From positions 1 to 64,000 of the forward strand of contig ONQS01000011.1 of assembly GCA_900320055.1 (NCBI GenBank): a stretch of 64,000 nucleotides of DNA. Direction: 5' to 3'. The notes under the pieces are model-generated. The model was not told the DNA's origin, searched no databases, and saw nothing but the letters and a program-made list of their open reading frames with translations. How positions within the stretch are numbered: position 1 is the stretch's first letter; the number at the start of each line of letters is the position of its first letter. Source of the stretch: an uncultured Prevotellaceae bacterium (GTDB lineage Bacteria; Bacteroidota; Bacteroidia; Bacteroidales; Muribaculaceae). The translations under genes were made by a program, and so were the position numbers. Below, piece by piece: positions 1 to 7,237 of this stretch.

Positions 1-213
1 GAAGTAGATGATGCCCAGCGGATAGCCTTTCAGCACCGAGTCGATGACGGCGACATCGCGCTTGCCGTCGGCGTAGATGTAATTGCGCTGGTACTCGGGT
101 TGGATGGTGAGTTTGCCATTCATGCCGTACAAGCCTTTGCCCTCCAGCTCATTATAGATAAAACCCTCGCAGATGTCGCGAACGGTGATGTCTGTCCTTA
201 ATTTCGTTTCCAT
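1..213 (-). CDS. DUF262 (GmrSD-like) protein, N-terminal part
   Basis: Partial gene that runs off the left edge; 71 codons are visible from an ATG at 213. The residues read as the start of a DUF262 domain, with the typical segment PEYQRNYIY followed by a V-I-D-S-x-L-x-G-Y-P stretch. DUF262 proteins are nucleases or nucleotide-dependent subunits of GmrSD-type modification-dependent restriction and related anti-phage systems. The start lies 4 bp after the stop of the EcoRI-family methylase reading frame on the same strand, so the two are probably co-transcribed and form a modification/restriction-like unit. The effector part lies outside the window, so its exact activity cannot be judged. Confidence 0.75.
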   Translation of the reverse strand, partial: METKLRTDITVRDICEGFIYNELEGKGLYGMNGKLTIQPEYQRNYIYADGKRDVAVIDSVLKGYPLGIIYF

Positions 214-217
214 CGTC

Positions 218-481
218 TTAATGTTTTTTGCGGATTAAAATTCGAGCATATGGCTTCTGAGGGAGTCCATCCTTATCAAAGTAGTATAATTGACCATCCC
301 TTAAACTGGGATTGAGTTTCTTTAATTCACGCGGGAAAGGCTTTAATCCAAGTTCTTTACCTGAGTCGCCTTGTGTTTGTCCAATGATTTCAAATTGTTC
401 GGGACAGTATTTATCGAGGAAAGAGATGGGAACCCCCATTTTTCCATCATAGTCACTTGGAATGGCATCGGTATAGGGCAC
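218..481 (-). pseudogene. C-terminal fragment of the EcoRI-family adenine methylase
   Basis: This 87-codon frame continues the methylase encoded immediately upstream. It contains the family's C-terminal segment (VPISFLDKYCPEQFEIIG), which matches the end of EcoRI-type adenine methylases. Its only in-frame start here is a GTG without a convincing ribosome site, so it is best read as the displaced tail of one broken gene, not a separate protein. Removing one base from the T5 tract at 493-497 (A5 on the coding strand) joins it to the upstream frame and gives a protein of about 371 residues. It ends 4 bp before the DUF262 start. Confidence 0.75.
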
Positions 482-1334
482 TTCGATAACTATTTTTGCC
501 CTTGATTTCCTTGTGGCGACTGAATTTCAGGTTATCGGCCATGGTCATTAATTGCAGAGGTTGGTGACGACGACCATGATCAATACTAGTAAACCAGCAA
601 GAATTTCCTAATCGAGTATAATTTCCAACATATCCTAAACGCTCTACCTTTAGCTTATCACTTTCCTTAACGATGGTTCCCTCGGGCACACCAAAGACCA
701 TATCAGTGACAAAACCGGTAGCCCCCAACCAGACCTTGTTCTCTTTGATGAGCGGGAAAACCTCTTTATAGGTGATGGCGTTCATGTTGCCGATGATGAC
801 GAATTGCTTGTCGGCCTCGACAATCCAGGCGAGGAACTCGCGGAAGAGGGAAAAAGGCGGATTGGTGATGATCAAGTCGGCCTGGTCACGCAGGGCGCGG
901 ATTTCCTCGCTACGGAAGTCGCCGTCACCCTCCAGATACTGCCATTGCAGGTCCTCGACGTTGATGCGGCCGTCGCCCGTCACGTCGTGGTCCAGAACGA
1001 AGATTTTGCCGTGTGTCTTGCTCTTGTCGGCATCGTAATGGGGTGCCGAGGTCTCGAACAGCGAGGGCTGGTAGCCGAGTTTGTAACGCTTGCTCTCGGG
1101 TGCATAACTCGTGGAAATGAGCCGCTTGAGGCCGAAGATCTCGAAGTTCTGGGCGAAATATTTGGTGAAGTTGCTCCACTCGGGGTCATCACACGGCAAG
1201 AGCACCGTCTTGCCACGGAACACGTCGGGGTTGTACTCAAGATAGGCCGAGATTTCCTTCTCAATATCATGATATTGAGTGTAGAACTCGTCATTCTTGG
1301 CCTCCTTAGCTTTTGATAAACTGTCGTTTGCCAT
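453..1334 (-). CDS. Adenine-specific DNA methyltransferase, EcoRI family, frameshifted at its 3' end
   Basis: Predicted N6-adenine DNA methylase. The N-terminal part has the EcoRI-methylase family start (AKNDEFYTQYHDIEKEI) and the catalytic motif IV as NPPF at residues 158-161 (context ADLIITNPPFSLF). The reading frame stays in register to about residue 279 (KGK) and then runs into 14 unrelated residues and a stop. The true continuation lies in the next frame (see 218..481). The break coincides with an A5 tract on the coding strand. This could be a sequencing or assembly error, a real inactivating mutation, or a phase-variable tract. The methylase would pair with the DUF262 gene downstream. 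Confidence 0.85.
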   Translation of the reverse strand: MANDSLSKAKEAKNDEFYTQYHDIEKEISAYLEYNPDVFRGKTVLLPCDDPEWSNFTKYFAQNFEIFGLKRLISTSYAPESKRYKLGYQPSLFETSAPHYDADKSKTHGKIFVLDHDVTGDGRINVEDLQWQYLEGDGDFRSEEIRALRDQADLIITNPPFSLFREFLAWIVEADKQFVIIGNMNAITYKEVFPLIKENKVWLGATGFVTDMVFGVPEGTIVKESDKLKVERLGYVGNYTRLGNSCWFTSIDHGRRHQPLQLMTMADNLKFSRHKEIKGKNSYRSALYRCHSK

Positions 1335-1804
1335 GATGCATTAATAATTGTGTTATTAATGCGCTGGGCCAGTAAACAAAGCGTTCCTGCAAGCACCTCC
1401 CTCTCGATAATGGACACAGAATGTGGACGAATCCCCGTCCAACGTTCAAGGTACTTGCAGGAAACCTAACACAAAAGATCAGGAAAACGCCCACACATGG
1501 TGAGCGCTACCATTATTCTCTTGTGTTGTTCTTCTACCTGCAAGTTTCTGAACGTTTGAATAATAGCCAACGCTAATTTTTTACCGCAATGTCTTGGAAG
1601 CGGCTCGCAGCGGGGCGCGCCGTTTCCACTGGCAAAGATAGTGCATGTCGTGCAGAATACCAAATATTTATGATTGCTGCCCGGTAAAAAATGGCAATAA
1701 TCATTTTTTTTTATTTCTTGTGCGCCAGCACAATCCACATGACTCACATATCCCCGATGCGGAAAGCAGGGAAAACCTTGTGTATGTCTGGCAAGGGGGG
1801 GAGT
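1335..1804. other. Non-coding spacer with inverted repeats
   Basis: No credible gene is visible in these 470 bp. Three copies of a CCTGCAAG core are present. 1384-1396 pairs with 1451-1463 (12 of 13 positions, inverted). A 20-21 bp arm at 1441-1461 (AACGTTCAAGG...CTTGCAGG) is inverted at 1537-1556. The spacing and opposed orientation suggest a recombination or transcription-stop structure, but no recombinase gene is visible in the window. Confidence 0.5.
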
Positions 1805-2461
1805 TTACAGGGCGCCCTGCTCGACACGGATGCAGATGCGCTCAATCATGGCATCCTGCTTGTTCTTGTTGGGATGGTAGCCCGCCTTGAGGCTAGCGCC
1901 GAAAAACTTGCTGAAGGTTTGCCAGAAGCCGGCCCTGAACGTGCCCAAAAAGGCCTTGACGATGCTGTAACTGCTCTGGTTGGTCTCGCGGTTGATTAGT
2001 TTGATGAGCATCTTGCCTTGGCTCTTGGTCATCTTCTTCATCTGCGGCTTATACTGGTTGAACAGTTCCTTCTCGAAGCGCTTGAGGTAGGCCTGCTTCT
2101 GCTTTTGGGTCTGATAGGTATCGATATACTCGTAGGTTTCGAGCAGCGTGGAACTGATGAGTTTGGCATAAGGCAAGGTCTTCTTCACATCACGCACCGT
2201 CTTCCAGTAGAGTTTCTCCTCATTCTTGTTGCGGAATCGCTCTCTGGGATAGATGACAATGGGATTGAAGACGAGCATGGCCAGCGTATCGCCCGTGGCG
2301 GGCTCGATGAAGTGATAATAGCCGGCAAAGGTCTTCTGCAACACCGAGGGCAACTCGATGTTGTCGACAGCGCCTTGCACAGCGGGGGTGGCGTGCGCCT
2401 CGGTGCCCGTCAATGCCGCCATGGTCACGGCAATAGCCAATATGAGAAACAGCCTTTTCAT
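1805..2461 (-). CDS. DUF4294 domain-containing protein, secreted
   Basis: A 218-residue protein with an N-terminal signal peptide (MKRLFLILAIAVTMAAL...). An upstream in-frame ATG would add six residues before MKRLF; the ATG at 2461 is preferred because it puts the Lys/Arg-hydrophobic signal at the N-terminus. The body has the DUF4294 pattern: a Y-P-R-E-R-F-x-N-K-x-E segment, then YWKTVRDVKKTLPYAKLISS, then an alpha-helical Lys-rich C-terminal half (KMTKSQGKMLIKLINRET). DUF4294 is a Bacteroidota-specific family of unknown function, exported to the envelope. A promoter-like TATTTTTG lies just upstream at 2477-2484. Confidence 0.85.
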   Translation of the reverse strand: MKRLFLILAIAVTMAALTGTEAHATPAVQGAVDNIELPSVLQKTFAGYYHFIEPATGDTLAMLVFNPIVIYPRERFRNKNEEKLYWKTVRDVKKTLPYAKLISSTLLETYEYIDTYQTQKQKQAYLKRFEKELFNQYKPQMKKMTKSQGKMLIKLINRETNQSSYSIVKAFLGTFRAGFWQTFSKFFGASLKAGYHPNKNKQDAMIERICIRVEQGAL

Positions 2462-2476
2462 CTCGTTTGAGGGCAG

Positions 2477-2508
2477 CAAAAATAGAACAAAGAAATGAAT
2501 CCCGACAA
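2477..2508 (-). promoter_or_regulatory. Bacteroidota-type promoter for the DUF4294 gene
   Basis: On the minus strand TATTTTTG (2484-2477) matches TAnnTTTG. A TTGT at 2508-2505, 20 bp upstream, is a weak -33 element. The leader to the ATG at 2461 would be about 12 nt. Confidence 0.5.
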
Positions 2509-2577
2509 GTTTTGCATGTTAAATAGTCTTTAGTTAAGAGCGTTGCAAAACTTATGCCAAAGGGGAGAGAACCGTCT

Positions 2578-3300
2578 CTAGCGGAGCAGGCGCAGCACGC
2601 CGGCATAGGTGATGGTGGCTCCCACACAGCAGCCCTTGGCAGGAACAGCAAGGTTACCATACTTGACATAGGCGACAAAGGGCGACACGCGCAGCGATGA
2701 CACATAATGCGACTGGTTGTCGCCAAAGGGGTTGTCCACCAGGCTGCCATGCAACTTGATGTCGATGTCGACACTGGCCATCCAGCCCAGGCTATTCTCG
2801 TGGGTTCCCTGCGCGCTCTCGATAGCAGGCCGCTCGATGCCCTCATCGTCAGGCTCATACTTGATGTTGTTCAGGTTCCATGACAGGCGGTTGAGGTTGA
2901 GGCCCACCATGGGCGTTACAGATACCCTGCCCTGGCGCAGCACGGTGTAACCCAATTGCAGGCCGAATCCCAGCAGCGTGGGGCTGGAAGTGGCATTGAG
3001 TTGGGCATTGCGCCCCTGATCGTCGAGCACGTTATAGGGATTCTCGATTTTGAGCGAGGGCTGGCCAAAGGCCATATCGGCCTTGAGCCTGACGCGGCCA
3101 TACTCGGCATTAATCCCGCCGGTAAACAGCGCGCAGGCCTTAAGGTTATCGTTCAGTGAGCCCGTAGGTGCCAAGGCGCCTGCACCCACCTCAAAGCCGA
3201 TGCCCCATCCGTTGTATAACGTCACATCGTCCTGCGCGCGCACAGCGGCAGGAACCAGCGCCAGCATCGCCAATAAAATCAAAATCGTCCGTTTCATCAT
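2578..3300 (-). CDS. Outer-membrane beta-barrel-like hypothetical protein
   Basis: About 240 residues from the ATG at 3300. A signal peptide (MMKRTILILLAMLALVPAAVRAQ) is followed by alternating hydrophobic/polar segments rich in Gly, Asn and aromatic residues (GWGIGFEVGAGALAPTG, TLLGFGLQLGYTVL, VSVTPMVGLNLNRLSW). This is the usual look of small Bacteroidota porin-like outer-membrane proteins. I do not recognise a named family. It is followed by the DUF4294 gene on the same strand at 116 bp. Function unknown; localisation is inferred from the signal peptide and strand pattern. Confidence 0.75.
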   Translation of the reverse strand: MMKRTILILLAMLALVPAAVRAQDDVTLYNGWGIGFEVGAGALAPTGSLNDNLKACALFTGGINAEYGRVRLKADMAFGQPSLKIENPYNVLDDQGRNAQLNATSSPTLLGFGLQLGYTVLRQGRVSVTPMVGLNLNRLSWNLNNIKYEPDDEGIERPAIESAQGTHENSLGWMASVDIDIKLHGSLVDNPFGDNQSHYVSSLRVSPFVAYVKYGNLAVPAKGCCVGATITYAGVLRLLR

Positions 3301-3421
3301 TTTCTTATCAGTTATATCTATAATAACGGACATCCGGGCTTGAAATTGCATGATAGGCACCCGGTTTTAGGCTCCAGTCGGGAATCATTCCCTCATGCTT
3401 AATTCCTAATTACAGTAGGGT

Positions 3422-3793
3422 TTACCACCACAGACTGCGGTAATACTTATGGAAGAGCGAGAGGCCCTCGCTGATGGGCTTGAGCGAAGCCTTGGCGTCA
3501 CGCTTGAGGTCGGCCAGGTCTTCCTCGTTATTCCAAATAGCCTTGATGTAGGCCTTATACTCGGGCGTATCTTCCTCGGTCTGGCAGGCAATACGCTCAA
3601 AGGCATAGATCATCTTGTCGAGAATCCCGATCCACTCCTCGCGAGGCATGTTCAGGCGCGGTGTGCGCTCACAATGCTGCTTGAAAACCATCAGACGGGG
3701 CAAGATGAATCGGGCAATGGTCACATCCAGGTCATAGAGTTCCTCGATATCTATCGACAGGGCGACTCTTTCGGGATTGAAATCGTTGTTCAT
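3422..3793 (-). CDS. Small conserved hypothetical protein
   Basis: About 123 residues from the ATG at 3793 (MNNDFNPERV). An upstream extension to 3883 is in frame but covers the promoter, so it is rejected. No signal peptide or membrane segment. The protein is acidic and helical, with a central segment YDLDVTIARFILPRLMVFK and many Trp/Tyr at the C-terminus (YYRSLWW). The Y-D-L-D-x-T-I-A-x-F-I-L-P-R-L pattern resembles small hypothetical proteins common in phages and Bacteroidota genomes, but I cannot name the family. It has its own promoter at 3854-3884. Confidence 0.7.
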   Translation of the reverse strand: MNNDFNPERVALSIDIEELYDLDVTIARFILPRLMVFKQHCERTPRLNMPREEWIGILDKMIYAFERIACQTEEDTPEYKAYIKAIWNNEEDLADLKRDAKASLKPISEGLSLFHKYYRSLWW

Positions 3794-3853
3794 AATCATC
3801 AAGTATAAATTAAGAGAAGTTTTAAGATAAATAGGGTTAAGTGATTCAGGTAG

Positions 3854-3884
3854 CAATATTACGAATATTCTGTGAAATAACAAA
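3854..3884 (-). promoter_or_regulatory. Promoter for the small hypothetical gene at 3422-3793
   Basis: On the minus strand TTTG (3884-3881), a 19-bp spacer and TAATATTG (3861-3854) match the Bacteroidota consensus with one mismatch. A perfect palindrome GTGTAATTTTACAC at 3901-3914 lies just upstream and could be an operator. Confidence 0.6.
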
Positions 3885-3970
3885 GAAAAATTACCAAAAA
3901 GTGTAATTTTACACCAAATCTCCGCCCATTACAGCATAAAATGAAGGTTTGAAGGCTCAGCGGAAAATTA

Positions 3971-4365
3971 GTGGGGACAAGTATGAGGTCGAAAGACTTC
4001 GCCAAGGCCAGCGGCCTTGACTATGCTTAACCCTAGGGCGCACTGGCCGAAGGTCAGTGTGGCCTGGGGAGAGAGGGCTACAATAGGACGGGCCTCGAAT
4101 GAGGGCCACTTATGTCAGGCAAAAACATCACCAGCGTGTGCATCATCAACGGGAATCTTTTGAGGATGAATACCGCAAACACCTGCTCAACGCAGGAATA
4201 GAATGGAATGACTACCGCCTGACGTGAGTGGCCCTCATTCGAGGCCCGTTGATTGATGTCGCCACTTTCCCCACGCCACACGAGGCCTACGGCCTGTGCG
4301 CCGTAGGGTTACCTCAATTCAAGGCCGCTGGCCTTGCTGTGGCCTTCGACCACACTGCCCCCACC
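3971..4365. repeat. Long palindromic REP/BIME-like element
   Basis: Left arm 3971-4120 and right arm 4217-4365 are imperfect inverted copies (about 150 bp each) around a 96-bp centre. The best-conserved part is the inner 33 bp: the left end (ACGGGCCTCGAATGAGGGCC...) and the right end differ at only about two positions. Each arm is built of smaller palindromes such as AAGGCCAGCGGCCTT (4004-4018) and GCCTCGAATGAGGGC. This nested-palindrome structure, next to a piece of an IS200-like transposase, is typical of REP/BIME elements mobilised by REP-associated tyrosine transposases. Confidence 0.7.
4111..4227 (+). pseudogene. C-terminal remnant of an IS200-like (REP-associated) Y1 transposase
   Basis: Thirty-eight codons and a stop read in one frame as YVRQKHHQRVHHQRESF followed by EDEYRKHLL and AGIEWNDYRLT. 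This matches the C-terminal end of Bacteroidota IS200-like transposases (x-Y-I-R-x-Q-x-x-H-H-x-x-x-S-F-E-E-E-Y-...-G-I-E). The catalytic HUH and Tyr parts are absent, so this is a relic. It sits in the loop of the large inverted repeat, and its stop codon lies inside the right arm. That links the palindromes to this transposase family. Confidence 0.6.
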
Positions 4366-4406
4366 TTTTATCGGGTGAGCCAGTTTGAACCCAAGCATAG
4401 GTATCA

Positions 4407-4447
4407 CAAAAAAAAGCATTGCCTTGACTAGCGCCAAAGCAATGCTT
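4407..4447 (-). terminator. Intrinsic terminator after the NCS2/DUF5020 operon
   Basis: AAGCATTGC (4414-4422) pairs with GCAATGCTT (4439-4447). The A-run at 4408-4415 gives a U-tract on the minus-strand transcript. It lies about 100 bp after the DUF5020 stop. Confidence 0.75.
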
Positions 4448-4547
4448 GATAATCGCAGACTGTAAAACTAACGCGGCAAGGTCGCCGCTCTCACGGCCAT
4501 ACCCGACCAGTTGTGTTCACAGCCGATGGGTTAACGTGACAAGAACC

Positions 4548-5252
4548 TTAGAAATTCCACTTTGCACCCAGAGTGGGGTTGACAAAGAAGGTCTTGTCGT
4601 TGTAGGTGTTGTAGATGAAGTTGTTGCTGATCTCAACCTCGGTACCGAAACTCAGGTGCGAGGTGACATTGTACCACAACTGAGGCTCGGTCAGCACCAC
4701 GAGTTGGCCATGACCATTGCCCTTCTCGCCACGCCACAGATCGATAAAGCCCGAGAACGTGCCCTTGCCCTTGGCAAAGTTAACGCCCCACACGCCGGTC
4801 AACTGGAAACTGTGGTAACCGCGGGTGTACTCATAACTCTTGAAGTAGCGCTTGTACATGAGTTGTACCGAGTAGGTCTTGGAGAAATCTGCCGAGTGGC
4901 CATTCCAAGCAGCACCCACCAGAGCAGCCTGCTGGAAACTGCCGAAGCGGTTCAGACCGCCGTTGTACTCAACATGGGCAGCGATGGGGACCTTCTTGCT
5001 GAGGTTGAATTCGCGAGAAATCTCGGCATAGGCGCCCTCGGTGAACTTGCGGCTGAAATCGATATCAACAAAGTAGAACCACGAGCCCCACTTGTCGGCC
5101 TTGAACTGCTCAAGGGTCATGGTAACCTTCTGACGACCTGCTTCCTCGTCGGGATAGATGTTACGACCAAAGTCGTAGTGCAACTGAACGTCCTGTGCCT
5201 GTACAGCCATGCCCATGAGCAACAGCATGGCAAAGAGAATCTGCTTTTTCAT
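4548..5252 (-). CDS. DUF5020 family, Tsx-like outer-membrane channel
   Basis: A 234-residue protein with a clear signal peptide (MKKQILFAMLLLMGMAVQAQ) followed by the DUF5020 start (DVQLHYDFGRNIYP). It has regular amphipathic strands (WGSWFYFVDIDFS, YSVQLMYKRYFKSYEYTRGYHSFQL) and a C-terminal strand ending in Phe (PTLGAKWNF), the outer-membrane insertion signature. DUF5020 is related to nucleoside-specific Tsx-type channels. It lies 55 bp downstream of an NCS2 purine permease gene on the same strand and shares its promoter and terminator, which supports a role in purine base or nucleoside entry across the outer membrane. The substrate is inferred, not seen. Confidence 0.85.
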   Translation of the reverse strand: MKKQILFAMLLLMGMAVQAQDVQLHYDFGRNIYPDEEAGRQKVTMTLEQFKADKWGSWFYFVDIDFSRKFTEGAYAEISREFNLSKKVPIAAHVEYNGGLNRFGSFQQAALVGAAWNGHSADFSKTYSVQLMYKRYFKSYEYTRGYHSFQLTGVWGVNFAKGKGTFSGFIDLWRGEKGNGHGQLVVLTEPQLWYNVTSHLSFGTEVEISNNFIYNTYNDKTFFVNPTLGAKWNF

Positions 5253-5307
5253 TTTGTTAATTGGATTTTTATGAGTAACTATTTCAATGATTATATCATT
5301 GTTCTAT

Positions 5308-6621
5308 TTAAAACAAGGGTGCCAGATACTTCAGCACAAAGAAGACAGCCAGGATATACATGGCTACCGATACCTCGCGATGGCGACCGCTCAAGAGTTT
5401 TACCAGCACATAACTGAGCATACCCAGCACGATACCCTCGGCAATACTTGCAGTGAAGGGCATCATCAGGATAGTAACGAAGCAGGGGAATGCCTCGGTG
5501 ATGTCTGAAAGGTCGATCTTGGTGATGGTGCGGATCATGAGCACACCTACCAGTACCAGCGCACTTGTTGTGGCAGCGGCAGGAATCATCAGGAAGAAGG
5601 GCGAGAAGAACAAAGCCACCAGGAAGAGCATGGCTACCGTAAACGAGGTGAGACCGGTGCGGCCACCTGCTGCGATACCCGTGGTGCTCTCCACATAGGT
5701 GGTCACCGTCGATGTACCGGCAAGGGCACCCATTGTGGTACCGATAGCGTCGGACATCAGGGCGCGGTTCAGGCCATGGATGCGGCCATCCTTGTCGACC
5801 ATGCCAGCACTCGTGGATGCGCCAATGAGCGTGCCCAGAGTGTCAAAGAGGTCCATAAACACCAGTGTGAAGACGATGATGTAGTACTCGATGTCCAGGC
5901 TCAGGAAGCGCGAGAAGTCCAGGTGGAAGGCCACGGGCTCTAACGAAGCAGGCACACTGAGCAGGCTGAAGCCCTCGGGAATCTGAGTGACTCCGATGGG
6001 GATGCCGATCAGCGTCATGGCAATGATGGTATAGAACAAGGCACCACGCACCTTCAACGCCATCAGCACACTGCCCAGCACGACGCCACCGATAGCCAGC
6101 AGCGAAGTGGCCGTCCAGGGAGCGAGCGTCGTCACCGTAGCATCACTCTGGATGATAATGCCACCATTCCTCAAGCCGATAAAGGCGATGAACAATCCGA
6201 TACCAACCGAGATGGCATAGCGCAGATTCAGAGGGATGGCATTGACAATGGCTTCACGCACACGGAACACCGTTAGCAGGATAAACACAACACCCTCGAT
6301 AAACACAGCAGCCAGTGCCTGTTGCCAGGTAAAGCCCATCACGAGCACCAGTGTGTAAGCAAAAAACGCATTCAGTCCCATGCCAGATGACAAGGCAAAC
6401 GGGAGTCGAGCGTAAAACGCCATCACCAGGGTGGCAATGGCGCTAGCCACTACTGTGGCCGAGAACACAGCACCTTTATCCATGCCGGCATCACCCAGGA
6501 TCAGTGGGTTGACGGCAAGGATATAACTCATCGTTAAAAAAGTCGTGAGGCCTGCCATAAGTTCAGTCCTCACGTTGTGTTTGGCTTTGTCAAAGCCCAA
6601 AAGATTTAAAAACTTTTTCAT
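5308..6621 (-). CDS. NCS2 family permease (guanine/hypoxanthine type)
   Basis: A 437-residue polytopic inner-membrane protein. It begins MKKFLNLLGFDKAKHNVRTELMAGLTTFLTMSYILAVNP, the signature start of the AzgA-like branch of NCS2 purine permeases. Further family features are ALSSGMGLNAFFAYTL, FVLVFMDLFDTLGTLIGAS in the middle, and GALAGTSTVTTYVESTTGIA, the substrate-site loop. It should import adenine, guanine or hypoxanthine by proton symport. It is the first gene of a two-gene unit with the DUF5020 channel. A strong promoter lies at 6656-6687. Confidence 0.92.
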   Translation of the reverse strand: MKKFLNLLGFDKAKHNVRTELMAGLTTFLTMSYILAVNPLILGDAGMDKGAVFSATVVASAIATLVMAFYARLPFALSSGMGLNAFFAYTLVLVMGFTWQQALAAVFIEGVVFILLTVFRVREAIVNAIPLNLRYAISVGIGLFIAFIGLRNGGIIIQSDATVTTLAPWTATSLLAIGGVVLGSVLMALKVRGALFYTIIAMTLIGIPIGVTQIPEGFSLLSVPASLEPVAFHLDFSRFLSLDIEYYIIVFTLVFMDLFDTLGTLIGASTSAGMVDKDGRIHGLNRALMSDAIGTTMGALAGTSTVTTYVESTTGIAAGGRTGLTSFTVAMLFLVALFFSPFFLMIPAAATTSALVLVGVLMIRTITKIDLSDITEAFPCFVTILMMPFTASIAEGIVLGMLSYVLVKLLSGRHREVSVAMYILAVFFVLKYLAPLF

Positions 6622-6655
6622 GAAAATTTTAGGGTTAAGTTTGAAAAAGAAAGCG

Positions 6656-6687
6656 CAAAAGTAGTCTCTTTTTTTGACATAAACAAA
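6656..6687 (-). promoter_or_regulatory. Promoter of the purine permease operon
   Basis: On the minus strand TTTG (6687-6684), an exact 20-bp spacer and TACTTTTG (6663-6656) fit the Bacteroidota -33/-7 consensus. The leader to the ATG at 6621 is about 30 nt. Confidence 0.8.
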
Positions 6688-6841
6688 ACATTTCTTATTA
6701 TTTTTGATAAAAAAATGAAAAACTGAAAACCGTAGGTAGTCAGAAACGCTGGCAAAACCGCCCTCATGACGGAAAACAGCACAAAACCGACCGAGTCCAC
6801 CAATGGGAATGAGATGGGAACCAACTATTCGACGGCAAGAG

Positions 6842-6872
6842 TTTATTGTTCACTAAAAAAGTATTACCTTTG
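6842..6872 (+). promoter_or_regulatory. Promoter of mazG-like/deoC, apparently leaderless
   Basis: TACCTTTG at 6865-6872 ends 7 nt before the ATG at 6880. The -33 region is only a partial match (TTTATTG around 6842-6848). The preceding A-run and GTA(C/T)TACCTTTGC block are shared with the promoters at 41705 and 43903. Confidence 0.7.
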
Positions 6873-6879
6873 CGTCACT

Positions 6880-7206
6880 ATGACAATACAAGAGGCTCAA
6901 GCGCGTGTCGACGCTTGGATTAGACAGTATGGCGTGCGCTACTTCAGCGAGTTGACCAACATGGCCATCCTCACCGAGGAAGTGGGCGAGGTGGCTCGCG
7001 TGATCGCGCGGCGCTACGGCGACCAGTCGAGCAAGCCGGGCGACGACCTGGACCTGGCCGACGAATTGGCCGACGTGATGTGGGTGGTCATGTGCCTGGC
7101 CAACCAGACGGGCATCGACCTGGAAGCCGCCCTGGAACGCAACTTCGCCAAGAAGACCAGCCGCGACCATCACCGCCATCTGCAAAACGAGAAACTCAAA
7201 CATTAA
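6880..7206 (+). CDS. MazG-like nucleotide pyrophosphohydrolase
   Basis: A 108-residue protein from the ATG at 6880 (MTIQEAQARVDAWI); a longer frame from 6766 would run through the promoter. The MazG metal-binding helices are visible as LTEEVGEVARVIAR (E-E-x-x-E) and DLADELADVMWVVMCLAN (E-x-x-D). The single-domain length is that of all-alpha NTP pyrophosphohydrolases, which hydrolyse (d)NTPs to NMP and pyrophosphate as housecleaning enzymes. The next gene, 31 bp downstream, is deoC, which suggests a small nucleotide-salvage operon. The -7 box is so close to the ATG that the message is probably leaderless. Confidence 0.9.
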   Translation: MTIQEAQARVDAWIRQYGVRYFSELTNMAILTEEVGEVARVIARRYGDQSSKPGDDLDLADELADVMWVVMCLANQTGIDLEAALERNFAKKTSRDHHRHLQNEKLKH

Positions 7207-7237
7207 CCTATACATATAAATTATAACACTGACAATT

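Noticed and set aside
4446..5417. A 323-codon plus-strand frame overlapping DUF5020.
   Set aside because: It crosses the terminator and reads antisense to DUF5020; DUF5020 has a signal peptide and a barrel C-terminus.
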